NCBI RefSeq assembly: GCF_900100605.1
Contig: NZ_FNCN01000028.1
Location: 1-64,000 of the forward strand
Length of the DNA: 64,000 nucleotides
From: Sinosporangium album
GTDB lineage: Bacteria; Actinomycetota; Actinomycetes; Streptosporangiales; Streptosporangiaceae
Direction of reading: 5' to 3'
Made by a program: the position numbers and the translations under genes. The notes beneath the pieces were generated by a model. It was not told the DNA's origin, did no database searches, and was given only the letters and a program-made list of their open reading frames with translations. Shown piece by piece: positions 39,601 through 47,834 of the stretch (positions within the stretch are counted from its first letter, which is position 1; each line of letters begins with the position of its first letter).

Positions 39601-42096
39601 CTGGCCGCCGCCGGGGTGCCCGTGTGGGTGTGCGCCACCCACGTGCACAACATCACCGGCAGGGAGGACGCCGCCCTCGGCGGGCGCCTGCTCGCCGGAG
39701 CGGTGGAGGCGCTGCGCGCGGCCCACCCGGCGGTGCCGTACACGCTGCTGGACCTGGAGGAGGGCCCGGTCGCCGCGCAGGCGGCGCGGATCGCGGCCGA
39801 ACTGGCCGCGGGGCCGCCCGAGGGCGGCGTCGTCGCCCACCGCGGACGCGGGACGTTCACGCCGGTCGACGCCGCCGAACCCCCCGGCCCCGGGCCGGTC
39901 CCCGCGCGGGACCGGGCGGCCGACGGGCCCGCGCGGGTCCTCGCTGCGGCCACGTCGGCGCTGCCCCCGCTGGCGGACCAGCACGCGTGGATCGTCCAGA
40001 CCGAACGAACGCTGCGCGACCGCATCCCCGTCGCCGGGGTGCCGCTCGCGGTGACCGCGAAACTGGAACGGCTCAGCGTCCTGCTCGCCTGCACGGCGCT
40101 GCGCGAGGCCGGCGTGGACACCGCCGTCGGCGCCGTCCACCGGGAGAAGGACCTCACCCGCGCACTCCGCCTCGACCCGCGCTATGTGCGGCTGTGGGGG
40201 GCCGTCGCCGACTTCCTCGTCACCGACGGAGTCGTCACCGCGGCGCCCGCCCCGGCGGAGGGCGACCGGGTCTTCACCTTCGTCGGCGACGCCGGCGCGG
40301 ACGGCGACGCCGCCCGGCTCGCGGCCGAGATCGCCGCCGACCACCCCGACCACGCCGCCAACGCCGAGGTCATGGAGTACTGCGGACGCCACCTCGGCGA
40401 CGTGCTGAGCGGTAGGACCGAGGCCACCAAGGTGATCTTCCCCGATGGAGAGACCGCGGTCTACCGGAACCTGGAGGACCGGCGCATCGAAGGCAGCGAC
40501 GTCGAGGTCTACCGGGAGCTGATCGCGCGGACCGTCACGCGGCTCGTCGACGAGGCGGACGGCAGGAAGGTGCGCGTCCTCGAGGTCGGCGCGGGCCGGG
40601 GACTGCTCACCTGGCCCGTGGCCGAGGCGCTGCGCGACCGCAACGTCGAATACCACTACACCGACCTGGGCCGCTCGCTCGTCCTCACCGGGCAGCGCAT
40701 CGCCGCCGAACGCGGACTCGACATGCTGACCTTCGGCCTGCTCGACATCTCGGCCGACCCGGTGGAGCAGGGCTACGACGAAGGCGGCTACGACCTCGTC
40801 CTCGCCTTCAACGTGCTGCACGCCACCCGCGACCTGCGCCGCAGCCTCGGCCACACGGTGAAACTGCTCGCCGAGGGCGGCGTCGCGATCGTCCTCGACG
40901 TGGCGAAACTGCCCAGGGACGGCCTGCTGAGCGCCGGGCTCCTCGAAGGCGTGTGGCACTTCACCGACGACGTGCGCGAAGGGACGCCGTTCGTCGCCGT
41001 CGACCGGTGGGACGGCCTCCTGCGCGACGCCGGGCTCACCGACGTCCTCGTGTGCGCCCGCGACCCGCATCTGCGCGAGTCGCCCGACGACCACCTCCTC
41101 GTGGCGGGCCGCCGCCCGGCGTCCTCGGCCGCGCCCACCGGACTGGCCCTGGAACTGGTCGCGGCCGGGGCCGCGATCGGGGGCGGGCCCGACGTGGTCG
41201 CCGCCAAGGACGGCGAGCACCTCATCCTGGTGCTGCCCGGCGACACCGGCGCCGACCCCTTCCCGTGGTACGGCGCGCAGGCCGCCACGCTCGACCGGCT
41301 CGACCGCGAACACTACGGCCCCGTGACCGTCGTGTCGCCCGCCGCCGACCACGGGCTCGCAGCGGCTCTCGCCGAGGCCCACGCCGAGGCGGTGGCCGAG
41401 CGCCGCGCGCTCGACGGCGACCCGCCGTGGCGCGTCGTGCGGTGGCGGCTCGGCGAAGCCGGCACCGGCACCGAACGCGCCACGATCCTGAGGAGCCTGC
41501 TCGACCCGCCCGTCACCACCAACCAGCGTGTCGCCCCGGCCGGCGGTCCGGCGGGCGGCGCGGCGGCCGGCCCTGTGGCCGGCCCCGCAGGCGGCGGAGC
41601 CCGCGGTGCCGCCGGAGGCGCTGCGGGAGGCGCTGCGGGGGGCGCTGCGGCCGGTACGGCTGGAGGCGCCTCGGTGTTCAACAACCGGCCGGCGCTGGCG
41701 GTGCCGTACGTCGCGCCGCGCACCGACCTGGAACGTGCCGTCGCCGCGGTCTGGGAGGAGGTGCTGGGCATCAACGGCATCGGCGTCGACGACAACTTCT
41801 TCGACCTCGGAGGGGAGTCGCTGCTCGCCCTGCAGATCGTGTCCCGGCTGCGCGAGTCGCGCCGCGCCGCGCTCGGTGTGCGGACACTGCTGGAGGAGCC
41901 GACGGTCGCCGCGCTCGCCACACGCGTCGCCGCCCTCGGCGGCGCTGACGGCGGTGCTGACGGCGGTGCTGACGGCGGTGCTGACGGCCCCGCCGAGCCC
42001 GGCGGCCCGGGCGCGGACGCCCTCGGGCCGCGCCGGGGCGGCCGGCGGATGCTGCGTTCCCCCGACGGCACCCTGACCTCGGGGGAGGCCCGATGA
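36622..42096 (+). CDS. Type I PKS module KS-AT-(KR-like shell)-cMT-ACP
   Basis: 1,824 residues, GTG start overlapping TGA. The KS (about 1-430) has Cys177 in TGCSAS, EAHGTAT and KTNIGHTDAAAG. The AT (about 525-815) has Ser614 in GHSMGE but PGVGGH for PGQGSQ and AAGH (709-712) at the specificity site, so its extender cannot be named from the usual rule. About 870-1020 resembles the structural half of a ketoreductase without a catalytic half. The C-methyltransferase (about 1080-1500) has LEVGAGRG at 1320. The carrier serine is S1733 in LGGESL. HMWP1 of yersiniabactin has KS-AT-cMT-KR-ACP; here the KR is missing, and the KR in the next protein may replace it. It is likely to add a C-methylated two-carbon unit. 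Confidence 0.9.
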   Translation: MSELDIAIIGMAGRFPGAADLSEFWDNLAAGRHMFTEFGEDEYLAAGGAPDGLADSHLVLVEAAIDDLADFDAGFFGYTPRDARMLDPQQRLFLQCAYHALEDAGHVPGVHPGAVGVYAGATEGQYYLRNVMPHLTCPPDSLEAYAAVFANLASSLPTRVSYELDLTGPSVAVQTGCSASLVAVHQACQDLLAYRCDLALAGGSSLNPTPRRGYRYETGGPLSPDGRCRAFSSDAAGMVNGDGVAVVLLKRLADAVADGDPVRAVIKATAINNDGSRKVGFTAPSVHGQTEVIVNAHVLAGITADTIDYVEAHGTATPVGDPIEVTALTKAFRETTDRVGYCAIGSVKTNIGHTDAAAGVAGLIKTVLALENGLIPRTLGFGDPNPEIDFAASPFYVAADPVPWTSTGRPRRAGVSAFGVGGTNAHAVVEEAPRRAPLPQDGGDGRPTVLMLSAKTPQALDRVALALADHLDTRDARDADLADVAHTLRYGRAALPYRRTVVAADTAQATAALRTAAPPPRPAGTGQTAFLLPGVGGHYQGMGRGLYDAVPAFRAEVDACAEAAAPLLGFDPREAMYGTADRSAILVSLLITEYALARTFMSFGVRPSALLGHSMGEYTAACLAGVMPVADACLLVSERERLAVAVGGTMTGVRLGEDGVAPYLGGGVGLATVNAPGHCTLAGPVERIAEVEARLAAAGVEFQRLDVPAAGHSPVLEAILDDYADVVGRVRLSRPALPFVSNVTGTWITPDQAVDPGYWVRHTRATVRYADGVRTLCAEGTPVLLEVGPGRTLTRFAGMVLGPDLPAVTGMRHRKATADDHTHLLSALGQLWAAGVDVDWDAAWDAAWDAAWDAAGRRGRRVHLPGYPFERERHWLAPAPAGREGTAYSAAPAAVVSTRAWRPRIAPRGGPLTGTAWLIVPGSADAGTGAGAAGAGTGVGAALRDHLAGCGATARLGDVPAAENAAEDAGEATGIVYLATAADPRSAVAEAASLAAAGVPVWVCATHVHNITGREDAALGGRLLAGAVEALRAAHPAVPYTLLDLEEGPVAAQAARIAAELAAGPPEGGVVAHRGRGTFTPVDAAEPPGPGPVPARDRAADGPARVLAAATSALPPLADQHAWIVQTERTLRDRIPVAGVPLAVTAKLERLSVLLACTALREAGVDTAVGAVHREKDLTRALRLDPRYVRLWGAVADFLVTDGVVTAAPAPAEGDRVFTFVGDAGADGDAARLAAEIAADHPDHAANAEVMEYCGRHLGDVLSGRTEATKVIFPDGETAVYRNLEDRRIEGSDVEVYRELIARTVTRLVDEADGRKVRVLEVGAGRGLLTWPVAEALRDRNVEYHYTDLGRSLVLTGQRIAAERGLDMLTFGLLDISADPVEQGYDEGGYDLVLAFNVLHATRDLRRSLGHTVKLLAEGGVAIVLDVAKLPRDGLLSAGLLEGVWHFTDDVREGTPFVAVDRWDGLLRDAGLTDVLVCARDPHLRESPDDHLLVAGRRPASSAAPTGLALELVAAGAAIGGGPDVVAAKDGEHLILVLPGDTGADPFPWYGAQAATLDRLDREHYGPVTVVSPAADHGLAAALAEAHAEAVAERRALDGDPPWRVVRWRLGEAGTGTERATILRSLLDPPVTTNQRVAPAGGPAGGAAAGPVAGPAGGGARGAAGGAAGGAAGGAAAGTAGGASVFNNRPALAVPYVAPRTDLERAVAAVWEEVLGINGIGVDDNFFDLGGESLLALQIVSRLRESRRAALGVRTLLEEPTVAALATRVAALGGADGGADGGADGGADGPAEPGGPGADALGPRRGGRRMLRSPDGTLTSGEAR
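39139..39186 (+). repeat. Four perfect 12-bp repeats (WDAA)
   Basis: TGGGACGCCGCC four times in tandem, encoding WDAAWDAAWDAAWDAA in the post-AT linker. The copies are identical. Confidence 0.92.
41938..41986 (+). repeat. 12-bp repeats (GGAD) after the carrier domain
   Basis: GGCGGTGCTGAC in near-perfect tandem, encoding GADGGADGGADGGADG in the C-terminal docking tail. A Gly/Ala repeat lies also at about 41560-41665, before the carrier. Confidence 0.9.
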
Positions 42097-45000
42097 CGCC
42101 GCTCGACGACGCCCAGGCCGGCACCGGCGAAGCCCTGGCCGACACCGGCGAAGCCCGGACCGGCGCCGCGACCGCGGCGCACGAGGTGAGCGTCTACCGC
42201 GCCTCGCACGCCCAGATGCGCATGTGGTTCTCGCACCGCGCGGAACCCGGCAGCCCCTACTACAACAGCTCGATCACGCTGCGCCTCACCGGAGACCTCG
42301 ACGTCGAAGCGCTCCGCCACGCGCTCGACGCGGTCGTGGCCAGGCACGACGCCCTGCGGACCGTCTTCGCCGAACTGGAGGGCGAACTCGTCCAGGTCGT
42401 CGATCCGCTCCTGCGCACCCACCTCGACGTCCACGACGCCGACGCGGCCTCCCCGCGGTCCGGCGAGCTGATCGGCGGCGTGCTGCGCGACCGGATCCGG
42501 GAGTTCACCGACGAGCCGTTCGACCTGTCCCGGGGACCGCTGCTGCGGGCCCGCCTGTTCCGCACGCGCGGCGAGGCCGCGCTGCTGGTGCTGACGATGC
42601 ACCACATCGTGGTCGACGGCTGGTCGATGGGCCCGCTCACCGCCGAGCTGAGCGCGCTCTACCGGGCACGCGTCACCGGCGCCGAGGCCGTCCTGCCCGA
42701 CCTGCCGATCCAGTACGGCGACTACGCCGAATGGCAGCGCGACACCCTGCGCGGCCCCCGCCTCGACCAGGCGGTGGAGCGCTGGCGGGACAGACTCACC
42801 CCGCCGCCGCCGGTCCTCGACCTGCCCACCGACCTGCCCCGCGCCGACGTGCCCGCCCACGACGGGCACGGCCTCGTCTTCCACCTGGATGAGGAGCTGA
42901 CCGCGCGGCTGCGCGCCTTCAGCCGTACTCGGGGCGTCACGCTGTACACCACCTTGATGGCGGGGTTCGCCGCCCTGCTGCACCGCTACAGCGGACAGGA
43001 CGACATCGTGATCGGCACCCCCGCGTCGGGGCGCGGCGACACCGCCGTCCAGCCGCTCATCGGGTTCTTCGTCAACACCCTGCCGATCAGAGCGGACCTG
43101 TCGGGCCGCCCGACCTACGGCGACCTGCTCGACCGCGTGCGCGGCAGCGTGCTGGCCGCGTTCGCCGACGACGACATCCCGCTCGACCTGATTGTCGAAG
43201 AGGTGCGTCCCGCGCGGATGCCCGGCCACACGCCGTTGTTCGACGCGCTGTTCACCGTGCAGAGCACCACGCTGAAGGCGTTGGACCTGCCCGGCGTGCA
43301 GGCCGAATGGGCGGACGTGGACCACTGGTGGACCAGGTTCGATGTGGAATGCAACGTCTGGGATGAAGGGGAGCGTCTGCGCGGCCTGCTCGTCTACCGG
43401 ACATCGCTGTTCCGCGCCGCGACCATGGAACGCGTCGTCGGGCAGTTCGCCAGGCTCCTGTCCGCCGCCGTCACCGACCCCGGCGTGCCCGTGGCCGACC
43501 TGCCGCTGCTCGACGCTGGCGACCTCGCCCGGTCCTCACCCGGCGCGCTCGCCCAGGCCATCACCCGGGCGCTGCCCGTCGGCGAGTGCGCCGTCCTCAC
43601 CCGCCGCGGCCCCGGCGGCGACGAACCCGTCGCCGCGGCGGTGCCGCTCGCCCCCCTCACCGAGGCCCAGGTGGTCGCCGCCATGCGCGAGGCGCTGCCG
43701 TACGGCGTGCGGCCCGGCGGCGCGATCCTCGTCAGCCGGCTGCCCAGGCGGCCCGACGGCACCCTCGACCAGGAGGCCCTGGCCGCGCTGCCGGTGCTGT
43801 CGGCCGATGTGGCGGGCCGCCTTGAAGGGCTCCTCACCTCGGTCGGCGGCGTCGCCGCCGCCTCCGCCGCCGTGACCGAGGTTCCGGCCCGCGACCGCCA
43901 CGTCTACGTGGGCGGCCCCCTCGGCCCCAGCACTCTTTCACCGCGGCCCGACACGGTCGGCCGCCCGGAGGAGGCCGACGTATCGGACGCCGACCTGTCA
44001 CGGCGGCGAGAGCCGTCCGCACGGGGCGGCGGGACGGCGGACGGGCCGCCATCGGTCAGCGACGGCGGGCCGCCCGCCGACGCCGGGGCGTCCGACCTGG
44101 GGGCGGCCCTGCTGGCGGCGGCCGTACGGCAGGACCGGGGCGTCGTGTTCGTCGACGCCGACGGGGGCGAGCACCGGCTGGCCTACGGCGAGCTGGTGAC
44201 GGCGGCGGCCCGCGTCCTCGGCGGGCTGCGCGCCCTCGGCCTCAAACCGGGCGACCCGGTGCTGTTCCAGCTCGACGACGTGCGGGAGTTCACCGTCGCC
44301 CTGTGGGCGTGCGTCCTCGGCGGCATCGTGCCGGTGCCGCTGGCACCCGCCCGGACGCCGCCGCAACTCGCCCGCCTCGAAGGCGCTCGTCACCTGCTGA
44401 GCGGGCCGTTCACGCTCACCTCCGACACCCTGAGCGGCCTCGCCGCGGGCGAACCCGACCGGCGGTGGCACCGGCCCGCCCCCGGCGACCTGGCACTGCT
44501 GCTCCTCACCTCCGGCAGCACCGGCACCCCCAAGGCCGTACGGCTCACGCACCGCAATATCCTCACCCGCTCCGCCGGGGCCATCGCCGTTGGCGGCTTC
44601 ACCGAGGACGACGTGTCGCTGAACTGGATGCCGCTCGACCACGTGGGCGGCGTCGTGATGTTCCACATGAGAGATGTGCTGCGCGGATGCGAGCAGATCC
44701 AGGTGGACACCTCCTACGTGCTGGCCGACCCGCTGCGCTGGCCCGAGCTGGCCTCGCGGTTCCGCGCCACCGCCACCTGGGCGCCCAACTTCGCGTTCGG
44801 CCTCGTCGCCGAGCGGGCCGCCGAGCTGGCCGGCCGCGGGATCGACCTGTCCCCGCTGCGCTACGTGCTCAACGGCGGGGAGGCCGTCGTGCCGTCGGTG
44901 GCGCGCGGCTTCCTGCGGGCGCTGGCGCCGTACGGGCTGCCGGAGACGGCGATGCGGCCCGCGTGGGGCATGTCGGAGACCTCGTCCGGCCAGACCGACT

Positions 45001-47834
45001 CCGAGCGGTTCACGCTGGCGAGCACCTCGGACGGCGACGTGTTCACCGAGGTCGGACGGCCCTATCCGGGATTCCGGATGCGTGTCGTGGACGCCGGTGC
45101 GGGCGGCGGTACGGATGGCGGTGCGGACGGCGGCGGCGTCGTGCCGGAGGGGACGGTCGGCAGGCTCCAGGTGTGCGGGCCCGCCGTCACCGAGGGCTAC
45201 TACGGCGGCGCCGAGCCGGAGGCGTTCACCGCCGACGGCTGGTTCGAGACCGGCGACCTGGCCGTGCTGCGCGGCGGGCGGCTCACCATCACCGGACGTG
45301 CCAAAGATGTGATCATCGTCAACGGCGTCAACTACTACTGCCACGACATCGAGGCGGCGGTGGAGGAACTGCCCGATGTGGCGCGCTCCTATACGGCGGC
45401 GTGCGCCGTACGCCTGCCCGGCGGCACCACCGACCGCCTCGCGGTGTTCTTCCACGCCGAGCCCGGCGCCGACCCGGCGGACGTGCTGCGCCGCGTGCGC
45501 GGCGCTGTCCTGGCCAGGGTCGGCGTCAACGTGGACCACCTCGTGCCTGTGGAGAAGGCCGATATTCCCAAGACGGATCTGGGCAAGATCCAGCGGGCGC
45601 GGCTGCGCGGGCGTTTCGAGGACGGCGGCTTCGACGCCGCGGCCCACCGCGCCGAGGCGCTGCTCGGCGGCGCGGGCACGCTGCCCGACTGGTTCCACCG
45701 GCCCGCGTGGCGTCCCGCCGCCGCCCTCGGCCTGGAGCAGTCCGGCCCGCTGGAGGAGTCCGGCCTCGCGGAGCGCGGTGCGGCGGAAGGCGGCCCCTTG
45801 ACGTCCGGTGGTCCGCCGACCGGTTCGGCGGCGGTCGGCCTCGGTGAGGCCGCCGCCGGTGGGCCGGACTCCGGCGGCCTGGTGCTGATCGACGACGGCG
45901 GGGCTCTGGTGGCGGCGCTACGCGAAGCGCTCGTCGCGCGCGGCGTGCCGCACACGGTCACCGCCGCCGCGACCCTCGCCCCCGCCCGGCCCGGTGGAGG
46001 CGACACCGATCCGCCGCACGGCGTTTCCCTCCGGGCCGTTCCGCCGTACGGCGACGCCCCGCACGGCCTCCCTCCGGACGGCCGCCCGCTCCGGGTCGTC
46101 GCCACCTCCGGCGATCTCCTCACCGTCCGGGACCTCGCCCGCGGCCTCCCCCCGTTCACCATCGTGTACGGCGTAGGCCGGCAGACCTGGCACGTCACCG
46201 AGGGCGACTCCGTCGACCCCCATCAGGCCATGGTCCCGGCGCTGCTGCGCAGCGCCGAGCAGGAGATCCCCGGCCTGCGCTGCCGCTACATCGACCTCCC
46301 GGCCGAACCCGGCCCGGCCGATCTCGCGATCGCGGTCGACGAACTCGCAGTCGCGCAGGCGGACCTGGAGATCGCGATCCGCGGCGGCGTACGGCTGGCG
46401 CGTCGCCTGGAGCCGGTGTTCTGCGCCGACGGGCCGACCGGCACGACCGTCCAAGAGCCGGCACCTGCCGGCGCGCCGCCTGCCGACGCGCCGCCCGCCC
46501 CGAGCCGGTCCCCTGAGGGTCGGTCCTCTGAGGGGCTGCCACGCACCCGTACCGGCTCGCGTGCCGAGGGGCCGCTGAAGCGCGGCGGGTGGTATGTCGT
46601 CACCGGCGGCCTCGGCGGCGTCGGCGTCGAGACCGCCCGCTACCTGCTGACCGTCTGGGACGCCAAGGTGCTGCTCCTCGGCCGCTCCACCGCCGCGTCC
46701 GCCACCGGGGCCACCGCCGGCGCCGGGTCCGCCGCCGGGTCCAACGCCGGGGCCGTGCCCGCGGAGCTCGCGGCGCTGGGCGACGTGCGCTACGCCGCCG
46801 CGGACGTGTGCGACGCCGACCAGGTACGGCGGGCGCTGGACGAGGCGGCGGCGCTGTGGGGCGAGGCGCCTTCGGGCGTGTTCCACCTCGCGGGCGTGTT
46901 CGTTCAGCGCCCGATCGGCGAGGAGAGCGACGAGGAGCTGCGGGTGGCGCTCGCCGCCAAGGTGGAGGGCACGCGGGTCCTGCACGAGGCCGTCGCCTAC
47001 GTGCCGGACGCCGCGTTCGTGCTGTTCTCCTCGGTGAACGGCTTCTTCGGTGGTGCCCTGGCCGCTTCGTACGCCGCGGCCTGCGCCTACCAGGACGCCT
47101 TCGCCGACGCCAGGCGGGCGCTCGGGCTGCGGGCGCAGAGCCTGGCGTGGACCATGTGGGACGAGACCGGCATGAGCGCCGGCTTCCCGGCCAAGGAGCT
47201 CACCCGGGAACGCGGTTTCCACGTGCTCGGCCGCGACCAGGGCATCCGGTCGCTGGACGCGGCGCTCCGGGCCGGCGACCCCCACATGCTCATCGGCGTG
47301 GACGAGTCCCGCCCCTGGACGCGGGCTCACCTCGACGCGCCCGCCGCGCCGGTGCGCCGACTCGTGGCGCACGTCGTCCCCCGGGAGGGCGGCGACCCGG
47401 CTTCCGCCGTACGTCCGCAGGTCACCGACCGTTTCGGGGTGGCCGTCCCGTGGACGTGGGAGGTCGTGGACCGCCTTCCCGAATCCGCGGGCGGCGGTGG
47501 AGACGGGCGTGACGCCGACCCGGCCGGGGACACGCAGCGGCTGATCGCCGAGATCTGGTGCGAGGTGCTCGGCCTGCCGCGGGTCGGGGTGCGGGCGGCC
47601 TTCTTCGACCTCGGCGGGGCGTCCCTCCAGCTCGCCCGGGTCCACGGCGTCCTACAGGAGCGCCTCGGCAGGCGGGTCGCCATGGTCGACCTGTTCCGCC
47701 ATCCGACGGTGGAGTCCCTGGCGGAGTTCCTCGACGCGCCGGAAGCGGCGCCGGAGCCTGCGGCGGCACGGGCCAGGGACCGGGGGGAACGCCGCCTGGC
47801 CGCCCGGGGGCGGCGCGATCGGAGATCACGATGA
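42093..47834 (+). CDS. NRPS/PKS hybrid C-(A remnant)-acyl-AMP ligase-KR-PCP
   Basis: 1,913 residues. The C domain (about 30-465) has HHIVVDG at 170-176. About 475-590 is a vestige of an A-domain C-terminus (LPRRPDGTLDQEALAALPVL, with Lys lost). Then comes an adenylating domain of the acyl-ligase/FAAL-like type rather than an amino-acid type. It shows TSGSTGTPKAVRLTHRN at about 806, NWMPLDHVGGVVMFHMRDVL, GMSETSSGQTDSERF and catalytic K1165 in PKTDLGKIQ. A full ketoreductase follows: structural half about 1260-1490, TGGLGGVG at 1504, Tyr1660, and Cys where Asn is usual. The carrier serine is S1844 in LGGASL. A carboxylic or alpha-keto acid would be loaded and reduced in place to a hydroxy acid, or the KR serves the PKS before it. 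Substrate unknown. Confidence 0.87.
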   Translation: MTPLDDAQAGTGEALADTGEARTGAATAAHEVSVYRASHAQMRMWFSHRAEPGSPYYNSSITLRLTGDLDVEALRHALDAVVARHDALRTVFAELEGELVQVVDPLLRTHLDVHDADAASPRSGELIGGVLRDRIREFTDEPFDLSRGPLLRARLFRTRGEAALLVLTMHHIVVDGWSMGPLTAELSALYRARVTGAEAVLPDLPIQYGDYAEWQRDTLRGPRLDQAVERWRDRLTPPPPVLDLPTDLPRADVPAHDGHGLVFHLDEELTARLRAFSRTRGVTLYTTLMAGFAALLHRYSGQDDIVIGTPASGRGDTAVQPLIGFFVNTLPIRADLSGRPTYGDLLDRVRGSVLAAFADDDIPLDLIVEEVRPARMPGHTPLFDALFTVQSTTLKALDLPGVQAEWADVDHWWTRFDVECNVWDEGERLRGLLVYRTSLFRAATMERVVGQFARLLSAAVTDPGVPVADLPLLDAGDLARSSPGALAQAITRALPVGECAVLTRRGPGGDEPVAAAVPLAPLTEAQVVAAMREALPYGVRPGGAILVSRLPRRPDGTLDQEALAALPVLSADVAGRLEGLLTSVGGVAAASAAVTEVPARDRHVYVGGPLGPSTLSPRPDTVGRPEEADVSDADLSRRREPSARGGGTADGPPSVSDGGPPADAGASDLGAALLAAAVRQDRGVVFVDADGGEHRLAYGELVTAAARVLGGLRALGLKPGDPVLFQLDDVREFTVALWACVLGGIVPVPLAPARTPPQLARLEGARHLLSGPFTLTSDTLSGLAAGEPDRRWHRPAPGDLALLLLTSGSTGTPKAVRLTHRNILTRSAGAIAVGGFTEDDVSLNWMPLDHVGGVVMFHMRDVLRGCEQIQVDTSYVLADPLRWPELASRFRATATWAPNFAFGLVAERAAELAGRGIDLSPLRYVLNGGEAVVPSVARGFLRALAPYGLPETAMRPAWGMSETSSGQTDSERFTLASTSDGDVFTEVGRPYPGFRMRVVDAGAGGGTDGGADGGGVVPEGTVGRLQVCGPAVTEGYYGGAEPEAFTADGWFETGDLAVLRGGRLTITGRAKDVIIVNGVNYYCHDIEAAVEELPDVARSYTAACAVRLPGGTTDRLAVFFHAEPGADPADVLRRVRGAVLARVGVNVDHLVPVEKADIPKTDLGKIQRARLRGRFEDGGFDAAAHRAEALLGGAGTLPDWFHRPAWRPAAALGLEQSGPLEESGLAERGAAEGGPLTSGGPPTGSAAVGLGEAAAGGPDSGGLVLIDDGGALVAALREALVARGVPHTVTAAATLAPARPGGGDTDPPHGVSLRAVPPYGDAPHGLPPDGRPLRVVATSGDLLTVRDLARGLPPFTIVYGVGRQTWHVTEGDSVDPHQAMVPALLRSAEQEIPGLRCRYIDLPAEPGPADLAIAVDELAVAQADLEIAIRGGVRLARRLEPVFCADGPTGTTVQEPAPAGAPPADAPPAPSRSPEGRSSEGLPRTRTGSRAEGPLKRGGWYVVTGGLGGVGVETARYLLTVWDAKVLLLGRSTAASATGATAGAGSAAGSNAGAVPAELAALGDVRYAAADVCDADQVRRALDEAAALWGEAPSGVFHLAGVFVQRPIGEESDEELRVALAAKVEGTRVLHEAVAYVPDAAFVLFSSVNGFFGGALAASYAAACAYQDAFADARRALGLRAQSLAWTMWDETGMSAGFPAKELTRERGFHVLGRDQGIRSLDAALRAGDPHMLIGVDESRPWTRAHLDAPAAPVRRLVAHVVPREGGDPASAVRPQVTDRFGVAVPWTWEVVDRLPESAGGGGDGRDADPAGDTQRLIAEIWCEVLGLPRVGVRAAFFDLGGASLQLARVHGVLQERLGRRVAMVDLFRHPTVESLAEFLDAPEAAPEPAAARARDRGERRLAARGRRDRRSR

